Positions 61,478-64,000 of a DNA stretch of 64,000 nt are shown here, one piece after another. A program made the translations under genes and the position numbers. The notes below the pieces were generated by a model, which worked only from the letters and a program-made list of their open reading frames with translations, made no database searches and was not told the DNA's origin. The stretch's first letter is position 1. Each line of letters starts with the position of its first letter. Source of the stretch: Diadema setosum (lineage: Eukaryota; Echinodermata; Echinoidea; Diadematoida; Diadematidae); the NCBI GenBank assembly GCA_033980235.1, contig CM067062.1, positions 7,357,900 through 7,421,899 of the forward strand, given 5' to 3'.

Positions 61478-61647
61478 GAAAGAAAGATATTATTCAGAGG
61501 GGTGAAGGCTCAGGTTTGAGTTTCTTCAGTTTGTCTCCCTCTACAAATGAAAATTTGTTAAGATCGCAACTGCTGATCTGTAGGGGGAGACAAACTGAAG
61601 AAACTCAAACCTGAGCCTTCACCCCTCTGAATAATATCTTTCTTTCA
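61478..61647. repeat. 66-bp-arm palindrome
   Basis: GAAAGAAAGATATTATTCAG on through CAGTTTGTCTCCCTCTAC is inverted at 61581-61647 with about 38 nt between. The arms carry the TTTGAGTTTCTTCAGTTTGT word also found in the neighbouring SINE tail at 61239. Confidence 0.85.
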
Positions 61648-61684
61648 AAAAATCTCTGTTCAGTATAGGATTTTCCCCCAGGAG

Positions 61685-61990
61685 ACGTCCCCGGGGCAGT
61701 TGTCAGGTGGGAGTTGTCCTCCGGGGAAGTGGTCCCCCAGGGGAGTGGTCCTCCGGGAGAGTGGTCCTCCGGGGGAGTGGTTCTCCGGGGGAGTGGTCCT
61801 CCGGGGGAGACGTCCTCCGGGGAAGTGGTCCTCCGGGGAAGACGTCCCTCGGGGGAGTGGTCCTCTGGGGGAGACGTCCTCCAGCAGAGTGGTCCTCCGG
61901 GGGAGACGTCCTCCGGGGGAGTGGTCCTCCGGAGGAGTTGTCAGGTGGGAGTAGTCCCCGGGGGAGTAGTCCTCCGGGGGAGTTGTCCTG
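61685..61990. repeat. 16-bp GC-rich minisatellite
   Basis: About 18 copies of CCGGGGGAGTGGTCCT and variants (GACG for GTGG, and so on). Because 16 is not a multiple of 3, a stop-free unit opens all frames, producing Gly/Pro-rich frames on both strands that are not genes. Confidence 0.92.
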
Positions 61991-62560
61991 ATACGCTCTT
62001 TGGTATGTGTGAGTTAAAGAAAACTTTTCCACCCTACAAAACCTAACATATTCATAAAGATGGCGCCTGTGTGGCAGCATGCATCAACATCACCCTCCAC
62101 TTTCATCACTCAAGTCATCGTCATCGAAAAGTATTGGATGATATTTTCTGTCCTGTGTGGTACCCTGAGGAGTACAGAACCACTCAAACACAGAAAGGAT
62201 CTTTGATGTAATGTCATTTTCTCGATCCTCATTCATGCTTGGATGGTATGCCTGGTGGCTTGCACACCTCTGTCAGGCAGTCCTTTGTTCCATATCTCAT
62301 GCAACAATAGGCCTGATTACCACAGGACTATGATTACCTACAGCAGAGAAGATTATACTGACAAGTGGGAGTGGTTGCCCTGTCTTTCCTGTCATTGACC
62401 CAAGTGTTATGTGCAGAATCAGTAGTTGTGGAGTGAACGTTATGCCCAGCACTCGGAGAGGTTGTCGCAGTGGCCAGAATAAGCGCTTCATTAGGAATCC
62501 TGTTTCAAATCCCAGTGCTCAAAGGGGATATTCTATATGTCAATGCCAAGATGGAGAGAA
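61991..62560. other. unassigned; probable LINE 5' region
   Basis: No frame recognised. It precedes the LINE coding remnant directly. Confidence 0.35.
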
Positions 62561-62576
62561 GTTAAATGTGAAATTT

Positions 62577-64000
62577 GGCATGGTCAAAGCAAGGTCTCAA
62601 ATTCGGAACAAAACCTGCTCCCTCGTTGACTATCACGAATGAGAAATTTGATCTTTTTGTTATGGCAAGACATGGTTGAAAGATATTGATGATGGCTATG
62701 ACCACAGGGCTGAAGTGACCCCACCAGGCTATAAGCTTTTCGATCATCCTCAGCCTTCCCGACCTGGTGGTGGCATAGTCCTCTTGGCTAGAAATGGAAT
62801 ACAAGTAATGAAGCGTGAGCTGAAACCTTACCGATCCTTTGAATATTCAGAATGGAGCACAAGTCCAACCCACGTGAACTGTTCCAGTGCACAAATAAGC
62901 TATTTGGATGTAAATAAGATGTTCCTCTTCCTCCCAATCCTGACACTGCAGCTCTAGCGAACGACTTTGGGAGTTTCTTCATGCAGAAAATTGAATCAAT
63001 TCGCCTGAAAATTGATGAACTCACTCCAGATGGATGTCCCACTACCCCTCCCTCCACCTCCAGCTCTGTGTCTTCATGTCCTCCTGATGATATTGTGCTT
63101 GACCACTTCTGCACTTTATCGGTCACAGAGGTCAAAGCCCTTGTTGTGAGGAGTGGAAAAAAGTCTTGCCAGTGTGATCCAATGCCTTCTCAACTTCTGA
63201 GTTGTCTGGACCCACTTCTTCCAGTCTTGACAGATGTTATCAACTTATCCCTGCAGTCTGGAACATTCACTGAAGACTGGAAAGAGGCCTTTATTACACC
63301 CCTTTTACAGAGACAGATTGGAGTGTGACTTCAAGAACTACCGTCCGATTAGCAATCAGAGCTTCCTGTCCAAACTGATCGAGAGTGCTGTTTGTGACCA
63401 GCTTCAGCATCACATGGACAAGCATTCTCCGTTTCCTCTCTTTCAGTCTGCTTACAGAAAAAATCATAGCACTGAAACTGCTTGTTGAAAATCAAGAATG
63501 ACATTCTCAACATGAACTCGCAACAAGTCACTCTACTTGTGTTGTTGGACCTGAGCTCCGCTTTTGACACTGTTGACCACAAAACTCTTCTCAGACGTTT
63601 GCACACCAAGATAGGGCTTTCCGGACATACACTGGAATAGTTTCAGTCATATCTGCTTGGTAGGAGTCAGCAAGCAACCATCTGTGGCTCTCAGTCTGAG
63701 AGGTTTGACCTGCACTGCGGTGTCCCACAAGGATCCTGTTTGGGTCCCCTCTTGTTCTACATCTATACATCTGACCTGTTTGATGTCCTAGAAAAACATC
63801 TCCCGGGCGCCCACTGCTACGCTGATGATTCTCAACTTTACTTTTCATTCAGGCCTGATAGTAATGTTAGTGAAAGAGAAGCTGTAGAAGTGATGGAGTG
63901 CTGTCTCAGGGATATTCGAACTTGGATGGTAACAAACAGATTGCTAATCAACGATGATAAGACTGAGTTCCTCATCATTAGCACACGACGACAACTCCAA
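62577..64000 (+). pseudogene. broken LINE: endonuclease start joined to reverse transcriptase
   Basis: An AP-endonuclease-like start (QIRNKTCSLVDY, TWLKDIDDGYDHR, PSRPGGGIVLLARNG) ends near 62855 and jumps to the pre-RT region (PLPPNPDTAALANDFGSFF), so most of the endonuclease is deleted. RT motifs follow in several frames: FKNYRPISNQSFLSKLIE, QSAYRKNHSTET, LLDLSSAFDTVDHKTLL, GVPQGSCLGPLLFYIYTSDL, HCYADDSQLYFS, NRLLINDDKTEFLIIS. Stops or shifts lie near 62909, 63327, 63485 and 63640. It continues past the window. CR1/L2-type by wording. Confidence 0.85.

Noticed and set aside
61700..62080. Gly/Pro-rich proteins of 84-125 codons
   Set aside because: Artefact of a 16-bp tandem repeat without stop codons in any frame.

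Overview
The window is repeat-rich animal nuclear DNA with long introns. An echinoderm (sea urchin or a relative) is the best guess. This rests on a canonical histone 3' processing signal with a CAAGAAAGA downstream element at 25.2 kb, TTAGGG-type telomeric repeats, a Ty3/gypsy element of the invertebrate CsRn1 type, and tRNA-headed SINEs. No single marker fixes the species.

Only one host protein gene is supported. It lies on the minus strand and is the 3' part of a xanthine dehydrogenase/aldehyde oxidase family molybdoenzyme. Eight exons run from 59572 down to a stop codon at 6371, encoding about 326 C-terminal residues. Splice sites and phases fit between all of them. The rest of the gene must lie beyond the right edge. 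One intron (13551-54677) is about 41 kb and holds most of the window.

Region by region: 1-6.3 kb is downstream of the gene and holds TTAA-flanked MITEs, a candidate TIR element bordered by (TAA)n, and old LINE debris. 6.4-13.6 kb holds the last five exons with MITEs, a SINE and short tandem duplications in the introns. At 14454 a decayed LINE reverse-transcriptase frame breaks off. It resumes at 49698 after 35.2 kb bounded by similar inverted ends and a TAT duplication. That 35-kb block contains a ~240-bp satellite with dimeric higher-order structure (15.4-18.9 kb), a triplicated unit carrying two clean insertions (22.5-24.8 kb), the histone 3' end (25.2 kb), a 640-680-bp satellite whose first ten or so units each carry internal (CCCTAA)n (26.2-35.7 kb), a quiet AT-rich stretch (35.7-38.9 kb), inverted repeats including a ~630-bp palindrome (41.8-42.5 kb), and a complete, apparently young Ty3/gypsy retrotransposon (43302-49137).

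To the right, 49.7-54.2 kb is a nest: LINE tail, then a TTAA MITE inside it, then a 5'-truncated LINE inside the MITE. From 54.7 to 59.6 kb come three more exons, with another multiply nested MITE between them. The right edge (61.2-64 kb) holds a tRNA-like SINE head, a palindrome, a 16-bp minisatellite and a broken LINE.

The host gene would make part of a molybdenum hydroxylase. The rest is mobile or satellite DNA. A recurring theme is TTAA-targeted, non-autonomous elements of at least four different families, which suggests one or more shared transposases of piggyBac or similar type elsewhere in the genome.
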